DNA from: CAMAXB01 sp041746615
GTDB taxonomy: Bacteria; Verrucomicrobiota; Verrucomicrobiia; Opitutales; Opitutaceae
Assembly (NCBI GenBank): GCA_041746615.1
Contig: JBGTGS010000076.1
Coordinates: 1 to 6,595, forward strand
Length of the DNA: 6,595 nt
Direction: 5' to 3'
The notes under the pieces were generated by a model that worked only from the letters and a program-made list of their open reading frames with translations, was not told the DNA's origin and did not search any database. A program made the position numbers and the translations under genes. Shown here one piece after another: positions 1-6,336 of this stretch (its first letter is position 1; each line of letters starts with the position of its first letter).

Positions 1-1483
1 CACCAGCCTCGCCGGCGGCGGGGTGCACGGCAACTGCGATGCCTACGCCTCGTTCACCCATCAGGAGCAGGACGGCTTCCGCCGCCATGCCCGGCAGAGC
101 AACCAGCGGCTTTTCTCGAACGCCGGCCTGCGCCTCTCGCCCCGAGCAGAGACCCGTTTGTATGTCACAGGTGTCATCACCGACTCCGAACTTCCCGGCA
201 GTCTGACCATGGCCCAACTCCGGGACGATCCGCGTCAGGCGAATGCCGGCAACATCGCCCTGGACCAAAAGAGAGACTTCGAGCTGTTGCGCGTAGCCAG
301 CAAAACCCTGGTGCAAACCGGCACGACGTCGTGGAACCTCACCGCCGCGTGGACCTGGAAGGATCTTGATCATCCGATTTTTCAGGTGATCGACCAGCGT
401 TCCAACGACCTGCTACTCGGCGCTGTCGCCACTCACCATGGCGAGGTTGCCGGACAGGATCATCGCCTCCGCACCGGCGTCCTGTTCAATCGCGGGGTCA
501 CGGACGCGGCCAACTTTGCCAACATCGGCGGAACCCGGGGCGCACGCCTTTCCGCCGCCACCCAGACTGCGACCAACCTTGAGGCCTTCGCCGAGGATCA
601 GATCGCGCTCGTGCGCGGGTTCACGCTCGTGCTTGGCGCCAGCGCCGCCTCCAACCGCCGCGAGAATGAACAGATCCAGGGCGCCACTCCGGACTACGAC
701 CTGACCTACGATCGCATCATGCCGAAGCTTGGCCTGCGCTGGGACGGACCTGAGGTGCAGGTTTACGCCAACGTCTCCGGCAGCTACGAGCCGCCGTCCT
801 TCAGCGAGACGCTCACACTCAACACCGCCCGGTTCGCCCAGACCGCGACCACCTGGGAACTCGGAAGTCGCGGCGCTCGCGGGCCCGTCCGCTGGGACGC
901 TTCCATCTATCACGCCGACCTGCGCCACGAGCTGCTGACCATCGACCACGACAACAACCCCGCGACACCTGCCGCGACGGTCAACGCAGACCGCACCACG
1001 CATGCCGGCATCGAGTTCGCCGTCGAGATCGACCTCCTTGGATCGGCGTGGAACGCGCCGGAAGTTCCGACCCGCCGGCTGGTGCTGCGCGCCGCGTGGA
1101 CTCATGGCCGATTCCGTTTTGATCAAGATCCTCGCTATGGGAACAACCGGCTCGCGGGCCTTCCCCCGCACGTGATCCGCGGCGAGTTGACCTGGGAAAC
1201 CGCCGGTGGCTGGTATGCCGGACCGACCTTCGAGTGGGTGCCGGAAAAGACCTTCATCGACTTCCGCAACACCTACGCGGCCGACGCCCATGCCCTCGCC
1301 GGCTTTCGCCTCGGCCGACGGGTCGCGCAGGGCCTGTCCTGGTTCGCCGAGGTGCGCAACGCCTTCAACAAGCGATACGCCGCCACCACCGGCGTGATCG
1401 AAAACGCCAACGGCGCCGACCAGACGCAGTTCCTCCCCGGCGACGGGCGTGGCTTCTTCGGTGGCATCGAACACCACTGGTGA
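1..1483 (+). CDS. TonB-dependent outer-membrane receptor, ferric-siderophore/FecA-like type (5'-truncated)
   Basis: The reading frame is open from the left edge (first full codon at nt 2) to TGA at 1481-1483, giving 493 visible residues. The signal peptide, TonB box and plug lie outside the window; what is seen is beta-barrel. Alternating hydrophobic strands and polar loops run throughout. A block near visible residues 240-275 (IMPKLGLRW, then YANVSGSYEPPSF) matches the conserved mid-barrel region of FecA-like siderophore receptors. Near the end, EVRNAFNKRYAATTGV is the usual penultimate-strand motif. The protein ends in Trp, as expected for an aromatic C-terminal residue recognised by the BAM machinery. 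The role inferred is energised uptake of a ferric chelate across the outer membrane. The PepSY-type gene 19 nt downstream fits siderophore-iron uptake. The ligand cannot be told from the barrel. The GTG at 23 is internal and not a start. Confidence 0.9.
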   Translation, partial: TSLAGGGVHGNCDAYASFTHQEQDGFRRHARQSNQRLFSNAGLRLSPRAETRLYVTGVITDSELPGSLTMAQLRDDPRQANAGNIALDQKRDFELLRVASKTLVQTGTTSWNLTAAWTWKDLDHPIFQVIDQRSNDLLLGAVATHHGEVAGQDHRLRTGVLFNRGVTDAANFANIGGTRGARLSAATQTATNLEAFAEDQIALVRGFTLVLGASAASNRRENEQIQGATPDYDLTYDRIMPKLGLRWDGPEVQVYANVSGSYEPPSFSETLTLNTARFAQTATTWELGSRGARGPVRWDASIYHADLRHELLTIDHDNNPATPAATVNADRTTHAGIEFAVEIDLLGSAWNAPEVPTRRLVLRAAWTHGRFRFDQDPRYGNNRLAGLPPHVIRGELTWETAGGWYAGPTFEWVPEKTFIDFRNTYAADAHALAGFRLGRRVAQGLSWFAEVRNAFNKRYAATTGVIENANGADQTQFLPGDGRGFFGGIEHHW

Positions 1484-1502
1484 TCCGGCCCTTCCCATCG
1501 CC

Positions 1503-2948
1503 ATGAGCACACCGGCGGATTCCTCCCCTGCTCCAGCCCCCCAGGGCGCGCTTTACCGCGCCGTGTGGCGCTGGCATTTCTTCGCCGGTGTGCTCGTGGC
1601 ACCCTTCGCCCTATTTCTCGCCGTCACCGGAGCGACCTACGTCTGGAAGCCCCAGTACGAGGAGTGGCGCTATCGGGCTCTGGTCACGGTCCCCCCGACC
1701 GACACCGCGATACCTGTCGAGGAACAGTTCGCCGCCGCACTCTCTCGGCATCCCGGCGCACAGCCGGTGACCTTCACGCCTGCGTTCTCCGCCGGACGGA
1801 GCAGCGAGCTGATCGTGCGCGTCATTTCGCCTGATGCTCCCGCCAACCTGCCTGCGTGGCAGGGCGAACGCACCAGCGTCTTCGTCGATCCGCACACCGG
1901 AGCCGTCACCGGCGAAGTGGTGGAGACGGAACGCCTCATGCATACGGTCATGAAACTGCACAGCGAACTCCTCTCGGGGAAACGGGGCAGTTTTCTCATC
2001 GAACTCGCGGCCAGCTGGATGTTCGTGCTGCTGCTCACCGGTTTCTACCTGTGGTGGCCGCGTCCGTTTCAGTTGCGCGGATTTCTCTGGCCGCGATTTG
2101 ACGAAGGACGTCGCACCCTGTTGAGGGATCTTCATGCGGTGCCTGCGGTGTGGTGCTCGGCGGCCGCACTCTTCCTGCTTGCGAGCGGCCTCCCGTGGAC
2201 GGAGTACGGTGGGCGCTGGTTCCGCACGGTTTCTGCAGCCATCGGAGAGGGCTCACCGCGGGAGTCCAATGCCGGGGCTCACCGTTCCGAGCTGGTCGGC
2301 TGGTCACCGCCCCTTCGGGTCGGCCTGGCGCCGGAGATCGATGCACTGGCCTCCGCCATGCACGACCATGGCGGCTCATCCGCACCGCCCGCCGACGTCC
2401 TGCCGCCCGGCATGGAGTTGCCTGCGCGCATCAGCCTCGACCAAGTGATGGCGATCGCCGATGCCCATGGCGTGCCCCGCCCGTACAGCCTGGCGCTTCC
2501 CGTGGGGCCAACCGGGGTGTTGAGCGTGATGACGGACCGCACCCGGGTTTTTGGACGCGTGCAGTTGCATCTCGACCAGTACACAGGGCGGATCCTCGCC
2601 GATGTACGCTACGGAGATTATGGCCTGATGGGGAAATTCTTTCTCGTGGGCATGATCGGGCATGAAGGCCAGCTCTTCGGTCTGGCCAACCAGATCCTGA
2701 GCACCCTCGCGGCCGGAGGCGTCTTCCTGATGGCGGCCAGCGGATTGTTCCTCTGGTGGCAGCGGCGACCGCCGGGAGCGATTGCCGCACCGCCGAAGGG
2801 ATCCTCACTGCCGCGGCCGGTCGTCCTCGGGGTGCTCATACTCGCCTGCTTCCTGCCCTTGCTCGCCGCCACCCTGGTGGGTTTGCTCGCCGCCGATCGC
2901 CTCCTGATTCTGGCCCGGGGGGGTCGCAGGGCGCACACCCCACCTTGA
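1503..2948 (+). CDS. PepSY-associated TM-helix protein, putative siderophore-iron reductase (PiuB/FoxB-like)
   Basis: This is a 481-aa inner-membrane protein of the PepSY_TM family. Likely membrane segments are at residues 26-46, 166-185, 212-232, 396-418 and 438-464. Family hallmarks are the first helix with WRWHFFAGVLVAPF and the VTGATYVWKP turn, LLTGFYLWWPR at 177-187, the LRDLHAV motif at 207-213 and the ASGLFLWWQRR end of the fourth helix. A PepSY-like stretch lies in the second periplasmic part (about 309-366). His25, His147, His153, His211 and His387 sit at or near helix ends and are candidate haem ligands. Related FoxB-type proteins are haem-binding ferric-siderophore reductases, so reduction of iron imported by the upstream receptor is the inferred role. 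ATG 1503 is chosen over an in-frame GTG at 1449, which would overlap the receptor and add 18 polar residues. No Shine-Dalgarno sequence is visible. A run of seven G (2917-2923) lies just before the stop; only the last few residues depend on it. Confidence 0.88.
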   Translation: MSTPADSSPAPAPQGALYRAVWRWHFFAGVLVAPFALFLAVTGATYVWKPQYEEWRYRALVTVPPTDTAIPVEEQFAAALSRHPGAQPVTFTPAFSAGRSSELIVRVISPDAPANLPAWQGERTSVFVDPHTGAVTGEVVETERLMHTVMKLHSELLSGKRGSFLIELAASWMFVLLLTGFYLWWPRPFQLRGFLWPRFDEGRRTLLRDLHAVPAVWCSAAALFLLASGLPWTEYGGRWFRTVSAAIGEGSPRESNAGAHRSELVGWSPPLRVGLAPEIDALASAMHDHGGSSAPPADVLPPGMELPARISLDQVMAIADAHGVPRPYSLALPVGPTGVLSVMTDRTRVFGRVQLHLDQYTGRILADVRYGDYGLMGKFFLVGMIGHEGQLFGLANQILSTLAAGGVFLMAASGLFLWWQRRPPGAIAAPPKGSSLPRPVVLGVLILACFLPLLAATLVGLLAADRLLILARGGRRAHTPP

Positions 2949-2988
2949 TTCTTTCACCCGCTTAAACCATATTGACGATCCGCTTCCC

Positions 2989-3357
2989 ATGAAACTTCGA
3001 CTCGCCATTTTGCTTTTGGCCACCGGCGTCGCCGCCTTCGCCGCGACGCCCAAGAACTGCGGCTGTGAATGCTGCGTCGGCAAGGACACCTGCTGCTGTG
3101 TTTCCGACGATGCTGAACCTGCCGCCCAAGGCCCCCGCCATCCTCTCAAAGGCATCGTAATGGACATCGTCCCCGAACAGCACGCCCTGCTCGTGAAACA
3201 TGAGGAGATCCCCGGCTTCATGCGGGCCATGACCATGATGCTCAAGGTTGGTCCCGCCGCCCTCCGGGATGCGCAGAAGGGCCAGGCCATCACCGGACAA
3301 ATCACCCGTCGGGGCAATAGCTGGTGGCTTGAGGAAGTTGTGCTGGCCACCCCCTGA
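2989..3357 (+). CDS. Exported Cys-rich copper-binding protein with CusF-like core
   Basis: This is a 122-aa protein. Residues 1-19 form a signal peptide (MKLRLAILLLATGVAAF, then an Ala-rich cleavage site), so it acts in the periplasm or beyond. Just after cleavage come seven cysteines at 24, 26, 28, 29, 35, 36 and 37 (CGCECC, then CCC), a soft-metal-binding cluster. Residues 51-118 look like the small beta-barrel domain of CusF-type copper proteins: HPLKGIVMDI, then VKHEEIPGFM, then MRAMTMM. His71 with Met81 and Met83/84 are candidate Cu(I) ligands, and GQAITGQITRRGNSWWLEEV closes the fold. The similar domain in other bacteria appears beside SCO/SenC or efflux genes as a periplasmic copper carrier. 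No efflux pump or SCO gene is visible here. The gene starts 40 nt after the PepSY gene, so co-transcription is plausible. No Shine-Dalgarno sequence is visible. The copper assignment is by family; the Cys cluster could equally hold zinc or other thiophilic metals. Confidence 0.82.
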   Translation: MKLRLAILLLATGVAAFAATPKNCGCECCVGKDTCCCVSDDAEPAAQGPRHPLKGIVMDIVPEQHALLVKHEEIPGFMRAMTMMLKVGPAALRDAQKGQAITGQITRRGNSWWLEEVVLATP

Positions 3358-3368
3358 ACTGACCCAAA

Positions 3369-3409
3369 CCGGGATACATTCCCGGGCCACCACCCCGCCA
3401 ATTCCGGGG
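3369..3409 (+). other. Two short stem-loops between the copper-protein gene and the His-rich gene
   Basis: The first inverted repeat pairs CCGGGA (3369-3374) with TCCCGG (3380-3385) around a 5-nt loop. The second pairs CCCCG (3393-3397) with CGGGG (3405-3409) around a 7-nt loop. Neither is followed by a clean T run, so they are not typical intrinsic terminators. They could still mark the end of the upstream transcription unit, stabilise its 3' end or bind a regulator. The rest of this 95-nt gap shows nothing I can name. Confidence 0.35.
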
Positions 3410-3452
3410 GGCTTGACGACTTTGATAAGGTACATTGCCTTCTCAAGCAGTC

Positions 3453-3821
3453 ATGCAATTCGACTCCTCCAAACGCCACTCCCTTCCCGCCACACCGTGG
3501 CGGGCGCTGGTGTTCGTATTGGTGGGGCTGGTACTCGGGCTGTCGTTTGCCAGTGTCTCTCCCGAGACGCATGCGCTGATCCATGCCGGCACGTCGCATG
3601 CCTCCTGTGATCATGCCGATGCACCGGCGGCACCGGCGCATGATGAGGATCATCTTTGCGCCGTGGTGCTCTTCGCCCAAGGCGTCGAGCTCCCGGTCAC
3701 GGACCAGGCTTCGCCCGCGCACGCCGCCTGGCAGGAAGCGACACCGCTTCCGTTTGAGGAACTTCTACTGCTGGCCCCCCGTTACCTCCGGCATCCGGAG
3801 CGGGGTCCGCCGCTGGCCTGA
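3453..3821 (+). CDS. Small His-rich membrane-anchored or secreted protein, weakly DUF2946-like
   Basis: This is a 122-aa protein of unknown function. A positively charged start (SKRHS, then WR) precedes one hydrophobic helix at about residues 18-35, which could be an uncleaved anchor or a signal peptide. The following part holds His40, His44, His49, His54, His63 and His67 with Cys52 and Cys69. The core is a SCDHADAP segment, an Asp/His stretch and a LCAVVLFAQGVE block. The tail LRHPERGPPLA recalls the RGPP-type end of DUF2946 proteins, small exported proteins often found near copper or other metal uptake genes; that match is from memory and weak. The His/Cys content and the position directly before a ZnuD-like receptor suggest metal binding or an accessory role in metal uptake. 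ATG 3453 is preferred to an in-frame TTG at 3435, which would only add six residues. There is no clear Shine-Dalgarno sequence. Confidence 0.72.
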   Translation: MQFDSSKRHSLPATPWRALVFVLVGLVLGLSFASVSPETHALIHAGTSHASCDHADAPAAPAHDEDHLCAVVLFAQGVELPVTDQASPAHAAWQEATPLPFEELLLLAPRYLRHPERGPPLA

Positions 3822-3841
3822 CCGCAGTGTCCGATCAAGGA

Positions 3842-3856
3842 GCGCGCGTGGCGCGC
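3842..3856 (+). other. GC hairpin in the leader of the ZnuD-like gene
   Basis: GCGCGC (3842-3847) and GCGCGC (3851-3856) flank a GTG loop, and outer G-C pairs can form across one A/C mismatch (GG 3839-3840 with CC 3858-3859). There is no T tract behind it, so it is at most a weak terminator or an RNA-stability element between the His-rich gene and the receptor gene. A second small hairpin (GGGCG 3899-3903 with CGCCC 3911-3915) lies closer to the receptor start. No metal-regulator box could be recognised in the 119-nt gap. Confidence 0.3.
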
Positions 3857-3940
3857 CCCTGTTCAACGGACCGGTGCCTATGCGCCGGGATCCATCATGG
3901 GCGTTACCTGCGCCCGCAGACATTTCGTCAGACCATCATC

Positions 3941-6130
3941 ATGCACCCTTTCCGATTATTCCTGTTATCGACCACCACCGCCACTGCGCTCCTCGCGCAA
4001 GGCACGCCTCCCCCGGCCGGCGAAGAGCCGGTACCGCTGGAGAATTTCATCGTCACCGCCCACCCTTATGGCCGCAACCAGGCCGAAATTGCCCAGCCGA
4101 CCAATGTGTTGTCGGGCACCCAGCTCTCACTGAAGCAGGCCTCCTCGCTGGGAGAGCTGCTCTCCGGCGAAGTCGGGGTCAGTTCAACCTGGTTCGGCCC
4201 CGGTGCCAGCCGGCCCATCATCCGCGGGCTCGGCGGCGACCGCATCCGCATCCTTGAAAACAGCACCGGGACCATCGATGCCTCGGTCATCAGCCCCGAC
4301 CACGCCGTGTCCATCGATCCGCTGCTGATCGAGCGGGTCGAGGTCGTGCGTGGCCCGGCCTCCCTCCTGCATGGCAGCACCGCCGTCGGTGGCGTGGTCA
4401 ATGTCATCACCCACCGCATCCACACCTCCCCACCCGCCGACCCGGTCAACGGACGGGTTGAAACCCGCTACAATTCCGTCAACGACGAAACAGCCGCCGG
4501 TGTCGTCCTTGAAGGTGGAGCCGGCCTCCTCGCCTGGCACCTCGACGCCTATCGCCGTGAGACCGGCGATGTCCGCATTCCCGGCTTCGCCCAAAGCGCC
4601 CGCCTGCGTCATGAGGACGACCATGACGATGATCATGAAGACCACGATCATGACGAGGAGCCGGCCTTCGGCCGCATTCCGAACACCGGCCTGACCGCCG
4701 ACGGGGCTGCCTTCGGCCTGTCTCTGGTCGGCCGCTCAGGCTACATCGGATTCTCGTTCAGCGGACACAACACGTTCTACGGCATACCCGCCGGCGCCCA
4801 CGTTCATCATGACGGCGAGCACGGCCATCATGACGACCACGATGATCATCACGACGAAGACCATCACGAAGATCATGATGACCAGGGTGACGGGCATGGT
4901 GATGCCGTGGATATTGATCTCCACCAGCGTCGCTTCGACCTGCAGGGCGAACTCCGCAATCCCTTCGCCGGCTTCACCAGCGCCCGCTTCAAGTTCGGCA
5001 CCGCCCGGTATCGTCATGTTGAACTCGAGGACGGCGAGTTGGGCACTGTCTTCAGCAACCGGGGTTATGACGGCCGCATCGAGCTGCTACATGCCCCGGT
5101 GGGATCCTTCACCGGCGCTTTTGGCGTACAGGCCGGCCACAACCGCCTGAATGCGGTCGGAGCCGAGGCTTTCCTGCCTTCCAATAAAACCACCAACCGG
5201 GCGGCCTTTTTGTTCGAGGAAGCGGAGTTTGACTCCCTAATCTGGCAGTTCGGCGCCCGCATCGAAGATCAGGACATCGCTCTGCGCGACGGCTCCGGCG
5301 TGCGTCGGGATGACCGGGGCACCAGTCTGTCCACCGCACTGGTCTGGAAGCTCGGCGACGGCTGGACGCTCGGATCCTCACTCGCCCGCACCCAGCGCGC
5401 TCCCAATGCGCAGGAACTATTCTCGGAGGGTCCGCACATCGGCACCAATGCCTTCGAGATCGGCGACCCCACCCTGCGCAAGGAAAACTCCGCGGCGATT
5501 GACGTCACCCTCCGGAAGCGCACCGGCACCGTCACCGGTGCCGTCACCCTGTTTCAGAACCGCTTCGACGGTTACATCTACGAACAGGCCACCGGCCGGG
5601 GCGTACATGTGGAGGAGGACGGGGATTATCACTTCCACGGCACCTACGATCCGGAGAGCGGTGACCTGCCGGAATACCGTTACATTCAGCGCGATGCCCG
5701 CTTCCACGGGGCCGAACTGGAGGCGATCTTCCATCTGCACGAAAGCGACAGCCATCATTTAGACCTGCACGTCGCCGCCGACCTGGTGCGTGGCCGCAGC
5801 ACCGAAGACCGCACCGACCTGCCCCGGATCACCCCGCGACGCCTGCGGGCGGGAATCCTGTGGATCGGCAACGGGCTCAGCCTCGGAGCAGACATTGAGA
5901 AGGTGGAATCCCAGCGTCGCGTTGCGCTCCTGGAGACGCCAACGGATGGCTACACCCTGGTGAGTGCCCACGCCGGCTACCGCTTCGCCTTCGGCCGGGC
6001 CACGTGCGATATCTTCGTGCGCGGCACCAACCTCGGCAACCGGGAGGCCCGCCCGCACACCTCCTTCCTCAAGGAGGTCGCCCCCCTCCCCGGCCGCAAC
6101 GTCACCGCCGGGGTGCGCCTGAGCTTCTGA
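3941..6130 (+). CDS. ZnuD-like TonB-dependent receptor with His/Asp-rich loops (zinc or other divalent metal uptake)
   Basis: This is a complete 729-aa outer-membrane receptor. Residues 1-20 are a signal peptide ending LLAQ. A TonB box follows at about 34-40 (ENFIVTA). The plug (about 45-165) shows RPIIRGLGGDRIRILENS, ERVEVVRGPASLLHGS and GGVVNVIT, all classic plug motifs. The barrel runs from about 170 to a terminal Phe. Two extracellular-type inserts are extreme: residues 224-240 with 5 His and residues 287-319 with 13 His, both mixed with Asp/Glu. The closing block NREARPHTSFLKEVAPLPGRN (700-720) is the C-terminal signature of the ZnuD family, whose Neisseria member imports zinc and carries His-rich loops. 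Zinc is therefore the favoured ligand; copper, nickel or cobalt remain possible, especially with a copper-type gene nearby. ATG 3941 is chosen because it gives a clean signal peptide; an in-frame GTG at 3827 would add 38 polar residues. The gene is probably coupled to the small His-rich gene 119 nt upstream. Confidence 0.93.
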   Translation: MHPFRLFLLSTTTATALLAQGTPPPAGEEPVPLENFIVTAHPYGRNQAEIAQPTNVLSGTQLSLKQASSLGELLSGEVGVSSTWFGPGASRPIIRGLGGDRIRILENSTGTIDASVISPDHAVSIDPLLIERVEVVRGPASLLHGSTAVGGVVNVITHRIHTSPPADPVNGRVETRYNSVNDETAAGVVLEGGAGLLAWHLDAYRRETGDVRIPGFAQSARLRHEDDHDDDHEDHDHDEEPAFGRIPNTGLTADGAAFGLSLVGRSGYIGFSFSGHNTFYGIPAGAHVHHDGEHGHHDDHDDHHDEDHHEDHDDQGDGHGDAVDIDLHQRRFDLQGELRNPFAGFTSARFKFGTARYRHVELEDGELGTVFSNRGYDGRIELLHAPVGSFTGAFGVQAGHNRLNAVGAEAFLPSNKTTNRAAFLFEEAEFDSLIWQFGARIEDQDIALRDGSGVRRDDRGTSLSTALVWKLGDGWTLGSSLARTQRAPNAQELFSEGPHIGTNAFEIGDPTLRKENSAAIDVTLRKRTGTVTGAVTLFQNRFDGYIYEQATGRGVHVEEDGDYHFHGTYDPESGDLPEYRYIQRDARFHGAELEAIFHLHESDSHHLDLHVAADLVRGRSTEDRTDLPRITPRRLRAGILWIGNGLSLGADIEKVESQRRVALLETPTDGYTLVSAHAGYRFAFGRATCDIFVRGTNLGNREARPHTSFLKEVAPLPGRNVTAGVRLSF
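4610..4660 (+). repeat. His/Asp-rich low-complexity tract 1 in the ZnuD-like receptor
   Basis: Seventeen codons (receptor residues 224-240) are nearly all CAT/CAC, GAC/GAT and GAG/GAA, with His at 224, 228, 232, 235 and 237. It lies between two barrel strands, so it should form a surface loop. The quasi-repeat of CAYGAY units is prone to slippage and so to length change between strains. Confidence 0.75.
4799..4897 (+). repeat. His/Asp-rich low-complexity tract 2 in the ZnuD-like receptor
   Basis: Thirty-three codons (receptor residues 287-319) carry 13 His, many as HH pairs, mixed with Asp and Glu. It shares short DNA words with tract 1 (CATGACGA, GATGATCAT, GAAGACCA), which suggests expansion of one codon-pair motif. 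It would form a long metal-attracting outer loop. Confidence 0.8.
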
Positions 6131-6138
6131 CTCCGTTC

Positions 6139-6167
6139 TTGCCAAACCCCTCCAGTCGCAGTTTGTT
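6139..6167 (+). promoter_or_regulatory. Weak candidate promoter for the ilvA leader
   Basis: TTGCCA (6139-6144) matches five of six bases of the sigma-70 -35 consensus. After a 17-nt spacer, TTTGTT (6162-6167) matches only three of six of the -10 consensus. If used, transcription would start at about 6174, leaving the leader ORF with almost no 5' UTR. It is the best candidate between the receptor stop and the leader ORF, but the -10 is poor; the true start may lie inside the receptor gene. Confidence 0.25.
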
Positions 6168-6179
6168 CCCTGCTCACAC

Positions 6180-6269
6180 ATGACCTCCTTCGTCCCCAGC
6201 GCCCGCGCCATGATCATCGGCATGATGATTATCATTCGCCTCCGGCCCGGGCGTGGACACGTCGCGTGA
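6180..6269 (+). CDS. Isoleucine-rich attenuator leader peptide of ilvA
   Basis: This is a 29-codon ORF with ATG at 6180 and TGA at 6267-6269. It translates to MTSFVPSARA, then MIIGMMIIIR, then LRPGRGHVA. Five Ile codons (12, 13, 17, 18, 19) fall within eight codons; there is one Leu and two Val, so the peptide is specific for Ile. Two of the five Ile codons are ATT, which looks less used than ATC in the neighbouring genes. An intrinsic terminator follows 31 nt after the stop codon, and then ilvA. Such a peptide has no function of its own: ribosome stalling at its Ile codons reports a shortage of charged Ile-tRNA, as in the E. coli ilv leader. No Shine-Dalgarno sequence is seen. An alternative start at the in-frame ATG 6210 would keep the whole Ile run. 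The ORF is short, so the call rests on composition and context. Confidence 0.8.
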   Translation: MTSFVPSARAMIIGMMIIIRLRPGRGHVA

Positions 6270-6336
6270 ACGCATAAGCACACACAGCGATTTTCCATTG
6301 AAGCCCCGGGCCGCAAGCCCGGGGCTTTTTGTTTTT
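6192..6336 (+). promoter_or_regulatory. Isoleucine-responsive transcription attenuator upstream of ilvA
   Basis: Four RNA segments can be traced. Segment 1 (6192-6195 and 6199-6205, GTCC and GCGCCCG) can pair with segment 2 (6248-6258) as an 11-bp stem including one G-U and a 3-nt bulge, enclosing the Ile codons. Segment 2 (6243-6251, CGGCCCGGG) can instead pair perfectly over 9 bp with segment 3 (6305-6313, CCCGGGCCG). Segment 3 is also the 5' arm of the terminator, whose 3' arm is segment 4 (6317-6327). Expected logic: with ample Ile the ribosome reaches the stop codon at 6267, masks segment 2, and the terminator forms. With scarce Ile it stalls near codons 12-13, masks segment 1, and 2:3 forms, letting transcription enter ilvA. 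The pairings were read by eye, without energy calculation. Confidence 0.75.
6301..6336 (+). terminator. Intrinsic (attenuator) terminator before ilvA
   Basis: AAGCCCCGGGC (6301-6311) pairs perfectly over 11 bp with GCCCGGGGCTT (6317-6327) around the loop CGCAA, and is followed by TTTTT, G, TTTTT (6326-6336). It is a textbook rho-independent terminator. It ends only six bases before the ilvA ATG, so it lies inside the ilvA leader and is not simply the end of the upstream receptor transcript, though it would also stop read-through from there. Confidence 0.92.

Noticed and set aside
413..1510. Long open frame of 365 codons on the minus strand opposite the first receptor
   Set aside because: It lies antisense to a receptor with clear family motifs, has a Gly/Arg/Val-rich composition typical of GC-rich shadow frames and shows no recognisable domain.
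2917..2923. Run of seven G near the end of the PepSY gene as a phase-variation or frameshift site
   Set aside because: Slippage there would change only the last few residues behind the final membrane helix, so a switching role is unlikely.
3413..3436. TTGACG (3413-3418) with TACATT (3431-3436) as a promoter for the His-rich gene
   Set aside because: The spacer is only 12 nt, too short for sigma-70, and no acceptable -10 is found at 15-19 nt spacing.
2805..3722. Minus-strand open frame of 305 codons across the copper-protein and His-rich genes
   Set aside because: It runs antisense to two genes with signal peptides and metal motifs. Its composition is shadow-like and no domain is recognisable.
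3827..3940. Upstream GTG start giving a 767-aa ZnuD-like receptor
   Set aside because: The added 38 residues are polar and would bury the signal peptide; ATG 3941 gives a proper N-terminus.
3583..4257. Plus-strand 224-codon frame overlapping the His-rich gene and the start of the ZnuD-like receptor
   Set aside because: Arg/Pro/His-rich shadow of the real frames, no motif, and it overlaps the signal peptide and plug of the receptor.
4799..4897. CRISPR-like or tandem-repeat array in the CAT/GAC-rich DNA
   Set aside because: The repetition is irregular, stays in frame and simply encodes a His/Asp-rich loop; there are no uniform repeats or spacers.
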